The translations under genes and the position numbers were made by a program. A DNA stretch of 64,000 nt, taken from contig JAOPHQ010006358.1 in assembly GCA_030340625.1 (NCBI GenBank), positions 2,501-66,500 of the forward strand. The letters run 5' to 3'. The first letter of the stretch is position 1. Each line of letters begins with the position of its first letter. The notes under the pieces were generated by a model. The model made no database searches and was not told the origin of the DNA. It saw only the letters and a list, made by a program, of their open reading frames with translations. Shown piece by piece: positions 22,014 through 32,213 of the stretch. Source of the DNA: Merluccius polli (lineage: Eukaryota > Chordata > Actinopteri > Gadiformes > Merlucciidae).

Positions 22014-23615
22014 ATGGCCTTTGCTAACACTTCCTGGTCTGAGGAGAACTTTTCCTGCTCCATCTGTCTGGATGTGTTCAACAGCCCAGTTAACACACCT
22101 TGTGGACACAACTTCTGCAGAGCCTGTATTACAACGTTCTGGGATGACAAAGTCCAGTGCAAATGTCCTGTTTGCAACAAGCTTTTCCACACAAGACCTG
22201 ATCTACGAGTCAATACCCTCTTATCAGAGATGGCTGCTCAGATTCGAACGTCCGTACGAGTAAAAGATCAGCCTTGTGTTGAACCAGGAGAAGTTCCCTG
22301 TGACATCTGTACTGGGACCCAGCTGAAGGCTGTGAAGTCCTGCTTAATGTGTCTCACCTCTTACTGCCACACCCACTTGGAGCCACATCAGAGAGTCGCA
22401 GGCCTGAAGAAACATCGGCTGGTCGAGCCTATGGACCGTCTGGAAGACAGGATGTGCAAGAAACACGACCGACTCCTGGAGCTGTTCTGCCAGACTGATC
22501 AGGTGTGTGTGTGTCTGCTCTGCATGACAGACCACAAGTCCCATCCTGTTGTACCTCTACAGGAGGAATATGAAGTGAAGCTGGGGAAGGTAGAGTCTGA
22601 AGTTCAGCAGATGATCCAGGAGAGACAACGAAAGATTAAGGAGCTGAAAGACAAAGTAAAGCGCATTAAAGCAGACGCAGAAAGAGAGATAACCGACGGT
22701 GTGCAGGTCCTCAATGCGCTAATAAGCTACATTGAAAAGCAGCGGGATGATTTCAACCAAACGGTTCAAGATAAACTGAAATCCACAGAGAAACAAGCTG
22801 AAGGCCTCATCAAAGAGCTGGAGCAGGAAATAGAAGATCTGACCAATAGACGCTTAGTGGTGAAGCAGCTCTCACACACTGAAGACCACCTCCACTTCCT
22901 CCAGAGCTTCAGATCCCTGAAGGATCCTCCACCCACCAGGGACTGGACCACGGTGGAGGTCCATCCTCCATCATATGTCGGGACCTTGAGGAGATCCCTG
23001 GATCAGCTGGAGGAGACACTGAACATGGAGATAAAGAAGCTGCGTGGTGCTGAACTGAGGGTCCAGCAGTATGAAGTAGATGTGACTCTGGATCCTGATA
23101 CAGCTCATCACTGTCTCATCCTGTCTGAGGATGGGAAACAAGTAAGTTGTAGAGGTTTATTTCTGTGCATCCAAAACAACTCTAAGAGATTTACATTATC
23201 ATGTGTTGTTACGAGGCAGAGCTTCTCCTCAGGGAGATTTTACTTTGAGGTGCAGGTTAAAGACCTGACTGGATGGTGGTTAGGAGTGGCCAGAGAGTCC
23301 ATCAATAGGAAAAGTTGTAACAAATGTACCCCTGGGGAAGGCTGCTGGGTTATTGAATTCAACAATGATAAGTTGGTATTTAAAGGTGAACCTACTGTCA
23401 GTCTCCCTATGAGAGCTAAGCTCCAGAAGGTGGGGGTGTTTGTTGATTATGATGAGGGTCTGGTCTACTTCTATGATGTGGGAGCCAGGGTTCATATCTA
23501 CTCTGCTACTGGCTGCACCTTTGGTGAGCCTCTCTATCCAATCCTCAGTCCAGGTTCACATGGTGGCAAAGACTCTGCCCTCATGATCATCTCACCTGTC
23601 AATCAAACAGACTAG
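22014..23615 (+). CDS. TRIM E3 ubiquitin ligase, bloodthirsty/TRIM39-like, copy 4
   Basis: 533 codons, one exon, intact, with all RING and B-box ligands and a full PRY-SPRY. It shares with copy 5 the segments MAAQIRTS (73-80), VKDQP, a short coiled-coil start (EVKLGK in place of EMKTVQLGN, three residues fewer) and RRLVVKQLSHTEDHLHF. The PRY loop after DGKQV is very different from copies 1 and 3 (SCRGLFLC), and the SPRY loop reads RKSCNKCT. The start differs slightly (MAFANTS instead of MASAITS). It belongs to a second specificity group with copy 5, judged from these loops. Confidence 0.93.
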   Translation: MAFANTSWSEENFSCSICLDVFNSPVNTPCGHNFCRACITTFWDDKVQCKCPVCNKLFHTRPDLRVNTLLSEMAAQIRTSVRVKDQPCVEPGEVPCDICTGTQLKAVKSCLMCLTSYCHTHLEPHQRVAGLKKHRLVEPMDRLEDRMCKKHDRLLELFCQTDQVCVCLLCMTDHKSHPVVPLQEEYEVKLGKVESEVQQMIQERQRKIKELKDKVKRIKADAEREITDGVQVLNALISYIEKQRDDFNQTVQDKLKSTEKQAEGLIKELEQEIEDLTNRRLVVKQLSHTEDHLHFLQSFRSLKDPPPTRDWTTVEVHPPSYVGTLRRSLDQLEETLNMEIKKLRGAELRVQQYEVDVTLDPDTAHHCLILSEDGKQVSCRGLFLCIQNNSKRFTLSCVVTRQSFSSGRFYFEVQVKDLTGWWLGVARESINRKSCNKCTPGEGCWVIEFNNDKLVFKGEPTVSLPMRAKLQKVGVFVDYDEGLVYFYDVGARVHIYSATGCTFGEPLYPILSPGSHGGKDSALMIISPVNQTD

Positions 23616-24012
23616 GGGCTTTGTTTGCTCATCAAATACACAAACAACCAAATCAACTCATGTTGTATCCTGAAGGACAATCTCCGCTGTATGTATAAAT
23701 GTACTATACTACACATGTGACATCAGAGAAAACTGCATTTATATCGTTTGTTGACATTTACCAAGGATAAATTGATTAAGAAAATAACCCTGCCTATTAT
23801 AAAATAGATGCATATACTACATTATTCAATGTCTGTTTTCTCCTGAATGTTTCTTTTAAGTTTGATGATATAAAAATGTCAAAAGTTGCAGTCATATAGA
23901 ACATAAAATATAATTTGTAATTTGTAATAGATATTTCTGAATCATAAATGACAACATAATTTAATGTTTGTACATGTGTCCGATTTCAATAAACATTTAC
24001 CAAAAATAAAAT

Positions 24013-24970
24013 GGGGACATTCTCAGTACAATATGTTTTCAGTGTAATAGGTACATTCTCAGTACAATTTGTATTCAGTGTAATAGGTACATTCTCAGTA
24101 CAATATGTATTCAGTGTAATAGGTACATTCTCAGTACAATATGTATTCAGCGTAATAGGTACATTCTCAGTACAATATGTATTCAGTAGAATAGGTACAT
24201 TCTCAGTACAATATGTATTCAGTAGAATAGGTACATTCTCAGTACAATATGTATTCAGTGTAATAGGTACATTCTCAGTACAATATGTATTCAGTAGAAT
24301 AGGTACATTCTCAGTACAATATGTATTCAGTAGAATAGGTACATTCTCAGTACAATATGTATTCAGTAGAATAGGTACATTCTCAGTACAATATGTATTC
24401 AGTAGAATAGGTACATTCTCAGTACAATATGTATCAGTGTAATAGGTACATTCTCAGTACAATATGTATTCAGTGTAATAGGTACATTCTCAGTACAATA
24501 TGTATTCAGTAGAATAGGTACATTCTCAGTACAATATGTATTCAGTAGAATAGGTACATTCTCAGTACAATATGTATTCAGTAGAATAGGTACATTCTCA
24601 GTACAATATGTATTCAGTAGAATAGGTACATTCTCAGTACAATATGTATCAGTGTAATAGGTACATTCTCAGTACAATATGTATTCAGTGTAATAGGTAC
24701 ATTCTCAGTACAATATGTATTCAGTGTAATAGGTACATTCTCAGTACAATATGTATTCAGTGTAATAGGTACATTCTCAGTACAATATGTATCAGTAGAA
24801 TAGGTACATTCTCAGTACAATATGTATCAGTGTAATAGGTACATTCTCAGTACAATATGTATTCAGTAGAATAGGTACATTCTCAGTACAATATGTATTC
24901 AGTGTAATAGGTACATTCTCAGTACAATATGTATTCAGTAGAATAGGTACAATCTCAGTGGAATATGTAT
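24013..24970. repeat. 36-bp minisatellite A, array 4
   Basis: About 26 units. Several units (near 24430, 24650, 24790 and 24830) have GTATCAG instead of GTATTCAG, a 1-bp deletion that breaks the reading frame. Such units recur at intervals, pointing to duplication of multi-unit blocks. Confidence 0.97.
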
Positions 24971-25407
24971 TTTTTTAGTTACCACAATAGTAAGAGTGCT
25001 TTTGAATAAGAAATTAGATGTAAAAAAAAGAAAGTAAACTAAATAAATTAAATCCAGCAATCAAAAATAGCACTTAACATTTGCTGGTAAATTTGGCAAG
25101 TAAGTAAGTCTACTGACTGATTAAAGTTTAAGCCACAAAACAAAATGACAGAAATGAACTAAAGAGCATTATACTTTAACTTATGGAAATTATATTTTCA
25201 TAACAAACAAGTTCAGAGTTCACAATGTAATTCTGCATACAAGTATTCACCAAAAGTCCCCTCCCAGAAAAATGGTAGGCTACATTCCCCCGTGAACACC
25301 CCTGCAAATGCGCAATGGTAGCGCCCAGCCCTCCCTCAGGGTGAGGAATAATAAGGAAGTACCACGAACAGTTTGTGTTTCAGCTGAACATGTCTCATCT
25401 GATGCAC

Positions 25408-25445
25408 TACACTTTATTGTCAATAGTGCGCATTTGCGTAGTGCC
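25408..25445. other. Patch copied from TRIM intron into the spacer
   Basis: Within the copy 4 spacer, 38 bp starting TACACTTTATTGTCAATAGT replace two bases found in the other spacers. The same 38 bp occur in the intronic hAT-like element (for example about 21729-21766 and 27389-27426). Confidence 0.8.
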
Positions 25446-25537
25446 ATTAATGTACCAAGAAAGACATACAAATAAAGGATCTGTGTCGTTATTATATGAT
25501 GAGTGAGCAATGAACATAGAGAGGTAGTGCTTTCCCA

Positions 25538-25732
25538 GAAAACAGCCTTAACACAGTATGATACATGTATAGAAAACAGCCTTAACACAGTATGATACAT
25601 GTCTAGAAAACAGCCTTAACGCAGTATGATACATGTCTAGAAAACAGCCTTAACGAAGTATGATACATGTCTATAAAACAGCCTTAACACAGTATGATAC
25701 ATGTCTAGAAAACAGCCATAACACAGTATGAT
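25538..25732. repeat. 34-bp minisatellite B, array 4
   Basis: About 5.7 units, almost the same unit order and variants (CATGTATAG, TTAACGCAG, TTAACGAAG, CTATAAAAC) as array 2. Confidence 0.95.
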
Positions 25733-26745
25733 AGCAACACACCTTGAACTCCATAAAGAAGAGGAGATCACACATCAACACATTTGAAGAAACCTACAGT
25801 GCATGGATGCACTCAAAGTCAGAGTCAGTGAAGTGTTTGTCTTTGGGGTGTGGAGCCACGTGTGAGGAGAGGAGAGGGGAGGAGAGGAGAGGGGAGGAGA
25901 GTGGAGGAGACGAGAGGGGAGGAGAGGAGAGGGAGCAGAGGGTGCAGAGGAGAGGAGAGGGAGGAGACGAGAGGACGTTATTTTCCTGGAAACGAAAGTT
26001 AAGGTTTTACAGAAACAAAAGCCACTCGACGTGGAGGCAGTTCTCTCTTTCTTTGGGGTGTGGAGCCACCTGTGAGGGGAGGAGAGGGGAGGAGAGTAGA
26101 GGGAGGAGACGAAAGGAGAGGGAGGAGAGGAGAGGGGAGTGGACAAGAGGACGTTGTGTTCAGGAAACGAAAGTTAAGGTTCACGGAAACCAAAGCCACT
26201 CGACGTGGAGGCAGTTCTCTCTTTCTGGAGACAAAGAAAATGCACGTTAACAAGTAGACTGACAGACTAATAATAACTAATAATAACAGTTACAGTCGCA
26301 AATCACCACTCATCATCACCTATCATCTCTGTGTTTTCTCTTGAATAGCGACACACTTTGAACTCCATAAAGAAGAGGAGATCACACATCAATGCATTTA
26401 AAGTAACCTACACAGTGCATGGATGGACTCAAAGTTATTGTCACTGAAGTGTTTGTCTTTGGGGTGTGGAGCCACGTGTGGGGGGAGGAGAGGAGAGGGG
26501 AGGAGACGAGAGGACGTCACGTTCAGGAAACGAAAGTTAAGGTTCACAGAAACGAGGAGCCATGTGTGAGGAGAGGGAGGAGAGGGAGGAGAGGAGAGGG
26601 AGGAGACAAGAGGACGTCGTGTTCAGGAAACGAAAGTTAAGGTTCACAGAAACCAAAGCCACTCGACGTGGAGGCAGTTCTCTCTTTCTGGAGACAAAGA
26701 AAACGCATTTTAACAAGTAGACTGACGGACAGAAACTACAACAAG
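25733..26745 (+). promoter_or_regulatory. TRIM copy 5 leader, duplicated, with non-coding exon 1
   Basis: Same double-module layout as copy 3, including the decayed first exon followed by TAATAATAAC and the second start at CGACACACTTTGAAC. GGAAACGAAAGTTAAGG motifs lie near 25988, 26163, 26528 and 26627. The exon ends at 26745 before GTGAGT; the acceptor ends at 27674. Confidence 0.6.
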
Positions 26746-26826
26746 GTGAGTAAAACGGCTCCACTATGAGATTATGTTAAAACCTCTCTTCCTGTCATGG
26801 GATTAGAAAAATAATGGCATTGCCTA

Positions 26827-27638
26827 CAGGCCAGGCAGAGTGGCCGTCAGGACGACCGGGAGTTTTCCCGGTCGGCCGGTGTCGTGCCAAAAAGTGATTG
26901 TCTGCCAAAAATTGATTGAAGAACAAACGTTAAACTTTCGAAGACACGTGCCTTTGCTATAATTATATTATAATACAGTTGTGTGTATCTGCATATTACG
27001 GCCGTTTAATCCAGAGAAAAGCAGACGTTTTTGTGCTACCGCTCAACGGGCTGCTGTGCGCGCTCCCGCGGCCAGAAATCAAATTCTGGCAGACAATCAC
27101 TTTTTGGCACGACACCTGTTGTCCTGCGAAGACAGGTGGACCGGCCCACATTTAATGTGAGCGGCCGCGAGACGTGTGCAAGCCGGCCCTACGCAGTGTT
27201 CATTATTATTCCACTTCAAGGCTCTTCCCTCCGCGAAAATCTCCCAAGCTATAATATATATATATATATATACATATATATACATATATATATATATATA
27301 AAATAAATAATAGTAGTTGTATCATTTTATTTTGATGTTATATTTCAGCATCTGTTTATTAATAGAAAACCCATAAAAGCTTTAAACCTACACTTTATTG
27401 TCAATAGTGCGCATTTGCGTAGTGCCATCTAGTGGTCAGATTTCATATTTCATTGAGTCCTCCCCAAATGCGTAGACTTGGCTGGCGATGGAGGAAGAGT
27501 TCCACTCAAAGAAACATGACATAATCTGGGTCTTCTTCATCTAAATAAAAAAAATAGATTTTGCAGTTTAAAGTGACATAAATGTTGTTGTGTTGTTGAT
27601 ATGTGGGAGAAACGGCTTTTAGTGCCCCACTCCGCCCG
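26827..27638. mobile_element. hAT-like element in TRIM copy 5 intron
   Basis: ATTGCCTA at 26819-26826 and 27639-27646; 812 bp. It contains a 30-bp perfect inverted repeat (26878-26907 and 27087-27116, starting GGTGTCGTGCC), the palindrome-like core GGCCAGAAATC, and a TA microsatellite at about 27254-27300. Confidence 0.8.
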
Positions 27639-27676
27639 ATTGCCTAACACATAAACCTTGTCGTCTGTGTCTAGGA

Positions 27677-29281
27677 ATGGCTTCTGCTATCACTTCCTGG
27701 TCTGTAGAGAGCTTTTCCTGCTCCATCTGTCTGGATGTGTTCAACAGCCCAGTTACCACACCTTGTGGACACAACTTCTGCAGAGCCTGTATTACAAAGT
27801 TCTGGGATGACCAAGTCCAGTGCAAATGTCCTGTTTGCAATGAGCTTTTCCACACAAGGCCTAAACTACAGATCAATACCCTCTTATCAGAGATGGCTGC
27901 TCAGATTCGAACGTCCGTACGAGTAAAAGATCAGCCTTGTGTTGAACCAGGAGAAGTTCCCTGTGACGTTTGTACTGGGACCCAGCTGAAGGCTGTGAAG
28001 TCCTGCTTAATGTGTCTTATCTCTTACTGCCACACCCACCTGGAGCCACATCAGAGAGTCGCACGCCTGAAGAAACATGAGCTGGTCGAGCCTATGGACC
28101 GTCTGGAAGACAGGATGTGTAAGAAACACGACCGACTCCTGGAGCTCTTCTGCCAGACTGACCAGGTGTGTGTGTGTCTGCTCTGCATGAAGGACCACAA
28201 GTCCCATCCTGTTGTACCTCTACAGGAGGAATATGAAGTGAAGCTGGGGAAGATAGAGTCTGAAGTTCAGCAGATGATCCAGGAGAGACAACGAAAGATT
28301 AAGGACGTGAAAGACACAGTAAAACGCAGCAAAGCAGACGCAGAAAGAGAGATAACTGATGGTGTGCAGGTCCTCACTGATCTACTGATGAGCTGCATTG
28401 AAAAGTGGCGGGATGATTTCAACCAAACGGTTCAAGAGAAACTGAAATCCACAGAGAAACAAGCTGAAGACCTCATCAAAGAGCTGGAGCAGGAAATTGA
28501 AGATCTGACCAATAGACGCTTAGTGGTGAAGCAGCTCTCACACACTGAAGACCACCTCCACTTCCTCCAGAGCTTCAGATCCCTGAAGGATCCTCCACCC
28601 ACCAGGGACTGGACCACGGTGGAGGTCTGTCCTCCATCATACGTAGGGACCTTGAGGAGATCCCTGGATCAGCTGGAGGAGACACTGAACATGGACATAA
28701 AGAAGATGCGTGGTGCTGAACTGAGGGTCCAGCAGTATGAAGTAGATGTGACTCTGGATCCTGATACTGCTCCTCACAGTCTCATCCTGTCTGAGGATGG
28801 GAAACAAGTAAGTTGTGGAGGTTCATTTCGGAGCTCCCAAAAAAACCCTAAGAGATTTACATTATCATGTGTTGTTACGAGGCAGAGCTTCTCATCAGGG
28901 AGATTTTACTTTGAGGTGCAGGTTGAAGACCTGACTGGATGGTGGTTAGGAGTGGCCAGAGAGTCCATCAACAGGAAAAGTTATCAAATATGCACCCCTG
29001 AGGAAGGCTGCTGGGCTATTGAATTCAACAATGATAAGTTGGTATTTAAAGGTGAACCTACTGTCAGTCTCCCTATGAGAGCTGAGCTCCAGAAGGTGGG
29101 GGTGTTTGTTGATTATGATGAGGGTCTGGTTTACTTCTATGATGTGGGAGCCAGGGTTCATATCTACTCTGCTACTGGCTGCACCTTTAGTGAGCCTCTC
29201 TATCCAATCCTCAGTCCAGGTTCACATGGTGGCAAAGACTCTGCCCTCATGATCATCTCACCTGTCAATCAAACAGACTAG
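27677..29281 (+). CDS. TRIM E3 ubiquitin ligase, bloodthirsty/TRIM39-like, copy 5
   Basis: 534 codons, one exon, intact. Zinc ligands are complete. The RING start SVESFSC is shared with copies 6 and 7, whereas the body (MAAQIRTS, VKDQP, EVKLGK, RRLVVKQLSHTEDHLHF) matches copy 4. The PRY loop after DGKQV reads SCGGSFRSSQ and the SPRY loop RKSYQICTPEEG, both unlike copies 1, 3 and 6. LRAE replaces LRAK near the buried SPRY core (MRAELQK). The mixed similarity suggests exchange with neighbours. Confidence 0.93.
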   Translation: MASAITSWSVESFSCSICLDVFNSPVTTPCGHNFCRACITKFWDDQVQCKCPVCNELFHTRPKLQINTLLSEMAAQIRTSVRVKDQPCVEPGEVPCDVCTGTQLKAVKSCLMCLISYCHTHLEPHQRVARLKKHELVEPMDRLEDRMCKKHDRLLELFCQTDQVCVCLLCMKDHKSHPVVPLQEEYEVKLGKIESEVQQMIQERQRKIKDVKDTVKRSKADAEREITDGVQVLTDLLMSCIEKWRDDFNQTVQEKLKSTEKQAEDLIKELEQEIEDLTNRRLVVKQLSHTEDHLHFLQSFRSLKDPPPTRDWTTVEVCPPSYVGTLRRSLDQLEETLNMDIKKMRGAELRVQQYEVDVTLDPDTAPHSLILSEDGKQVSCGGSFRSSQKNPKRFTLSCVVTRQSFSSGRFYFEVQVEDLTGWWLGVARESINRKSYQICTPEEGCWAIEFNNDKLVFKGEPTVSLPMRAELQKVGVFVDYDEGLVYFYDVGARVHIYSATGCTFSEPLYPILSPGSHGGKDSALMIISPVNQTD

Positions 29282-29681
29282 GGGCTTTGTTTGCTCATCA
29301 AATAAACAAACAACCAAAACAACTCATATTGTATCCTGAAGGATAATCTCTGCTGTATGTATAAATGTACTATACTACACATGTGACACCTGAGAGAACT
29401 GCATTTATATCGTTTGCTGACATTTACCAAGGATAAATTGATTAAGAAAATAACCCTGCCTATTATAAAATAGATGATTAGATAACATATACTACGTTGT
29501 TCAATGTCTGTTTTCTCCTGAATGTTTCTTTTAAGTTTGATGATTTAAAAATGTCAAAAGTTGTAGTCATATAGAACATGAAATATTATTTGTAATTTGG
29601 AAGATATTTCTGAATCATAAATGACAACACAGTATATTCTTTGTACATTTGTCCGATTTCAATAAACATTTACAACAAATA

Positions 29682-30213
29682 GAATAAGTACATTCTCAGT
29701 ACAATGTATTCAGTGTAATAGGTACATTCTCAGTACAATATGTATTCAGTAGAATAGGTACATTCTCAGTACAATATGTATTCAGTACAATAGGTACATT
29801 CTCAGTACAATATGTATTCAGTGTAATAGGTACATTCTCAGTACAATATGTATTCAGTGTAATAGGTACATTCTCAGTACAATATGTATTCAGTACAATA
29901 GGTACATTCTCAGTACAATATGTATTCAGTGTAATAGGTACATTCTCAGTACAATATGTATTCAGTGTAATAGGTACATTCTCAGTATAATATGTATTCA
30001 GTAGAATAGGTACATTCTCAGTACAATATGTATTCAGTGTAATAGGTACATTCTCAGTACAATATGTATTCAGTGTAATAGGTACATTCTCAGTACAATA
30101 TGTATTCAGTAGAATAGGTACATTCTCAGTACAATATGTATTCAGTAGAATAGGTACATTCTCAGTACAAAATGTATTCAGTAGAATAGGTACAATCTCA
30201 GTGGAATATGTAT
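29682..30213. repeat. 36-bp minisatellite A, array 5
   Basis: About 14.7 units. The rare variant CAGTACAATAG occurs twice at a fixed spacing, as in array 1 right part (7525-7610). Confidence 0.97.
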
Positions 30214-30759
30214 TTTTTTAGTTACCACAATAGTAAGAGTGTTTTTGAATAAGAAATTAGATGTAAAAAAAAAGAAACTAAACTAAATAAATTAAATCCA
30301 GCAATCAAAAATAGCACTTAATATTTGCTGGTAAATTTGGCAAGTAAGTAAGGCTACTGACTGATTAAAGTTTAAGCCACAAAACAAAATGACAGAAATG
30401 AACTAAAGAGCATTATACTTTAACTTATGGAAATTATATTTTCATAACAAACAAGTTCAGAGTTCACAATGTAATTCTGCATACAAGTATTCACCAATAG
30501 TACCCTCCCAGAAAAATGGTACATTCCCCCGTGAACACCCCTGCAAATGCGCAATGGTAGCGCCCAGCCCTCCCTCAGGGTGAGGAATAATAAGGAAGTA
30601 CTGCAAACTGTTTGTGTTTCACCTGAACATGTCTCATCTGATGCACCGATTATTGTACCAAGAAAGACATACAAATAAAGGATCAGGAATCTGAACTGAC
30701 AATGTGTCGTTATTATATGATGAGTGAGCAATGAACATAGAGAGGTAGTGCTTTCCCAG

Positions 30760-31628
30760 AAAACAGCCTTAGTGTGATACATGTCTAGAAAATAGCCTTA
30801 ACACAGTATGATACATGTCTAGAAAACAGCCTTAAGACAGTATGATACATGTCTAGAAAACAGCCTTAACACAGTATGATACATGTCTAGAAAACAGCCT
30901 TAACACAGTATGACACATGTCTAGAAAACAGCCTTAACACAGTATGACACATGTCTAGAAAACAGCCTTAACACACTATGATACATGTCTAGAAAACAGC
31001 CTTAACACAGTATGATACATGTCTAGAAAACAGCCTTAACACAGTATGACACATGTCTAGAAAACAGCCTTAACACAGTATGACACATGTCTAGAAAACA
31101 GCCTTAACACAGTATGATACATGTCTAGAAAACAGCCTTAAGACAGTATGATACATGTCTAGAAAACAACCTTAACACAGTATGATACATGTCTAGAAAA
31201 CAGCCTTAACACAGTATGACACATGTCTAGAAAACAGCCTTAACACAGTATGATACATGTATAGAAAACAGCCTTAACACAGTATGAAACATGTCTAGAA
31301 AACAGCCTTAACACAGTATGATACATGTCTAGAAAACAGCCTTAACCCAGTATGATACATGTCTACAAAACAGCCTTAACGCAGTATGATACATGTCTAG
31401 AAAACAGCCTTAACGCAGTATGAAACATGTCTAGAAAACAGCCTTAACACAGTATGATACATGTCTAGAAAACAGCCGTAACGCAGTATGATACATGTCT
31501 AGAAAACAGCCTTAACGCAGTATGATACATGTCTAGAAAACAGCCTTAACACAGTATGATGCATGTCTAGAAAACAGCCTTAACACAGTATGATACATGT
31601 CTAGAAAACAGCCTTAACACAGTATGAT
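30760..31628. repeat. 34-bp minisatellite B, array 5
   Basis: About 25.5 units, with GACACATG, TTAAGACAG and TTAACGCAG variants. Confidence 0.97.
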
Positions 31629-32102
31629 AGCAACACACTTTGAACTCCATAAAGAAGAGATCACACATCAATGCATTTGAAGAAACCTACACAGTGCATG
31701 GATGCACTCAAAGTCAGAGTCAGTGAAGTGTTTATCTTTGGGGGGGCGGAGCCACGTGTGAGGAGAGGGGAGGAGAGGGGAGGGGAGGAGAGGGAGGAGA
31801 CAAGAGAAGAGGGAGGAGACGAGAGGACGTCATGTTCAGGAAACGAAAGTTAAGGTTCACAGAAAGGAGGAGCCATGTGTGAGGGGAGGAGAGGGGAGGA
31901 GAGGAGAGGAGAGGGAGGAAAGGGAGGAGAGGAGAGGGAGGAGAGAAGAGGAGAGGGAGGAGAGAAGAGGACGTTGTGTTCAGGAAACGAAAGTTAAGGT
32001 TCACAGAAGCCAAAGCCACTCGACGTGGAGGCAGTTCTCTCTTTCTGGAGACAAAGAAAACACATTTTAACAAGTAGACTGACGGACAGAAACTACAGCA
32101 AG
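31629..32102 (+). promoter_or_regulatory. TRIM copy 6 leader and non-coding exon 1
   Basis: Purine-rich tracts at about 31755-31825 and 31880-31975, and GGAAACGAAAGTTAAGG near 31839 and 31983. The exon ends ACTACAGCAAG at 32102. The intron is only 109 bp (32103-32211) and carries the empty hAT site ATTGCCTA at 32176-32183. Confidence 0.65.
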
Positions 32103-32213
32103 GTGAGTAAAACGGCTCCACTATGAGATTATGTTAAAACCTCTCTTCCTGTCATGGGATTAGAAAAATAATGGCATTGCCTAACACATAAACCTTGTCG
32201 TCTGTGTCTAGGA

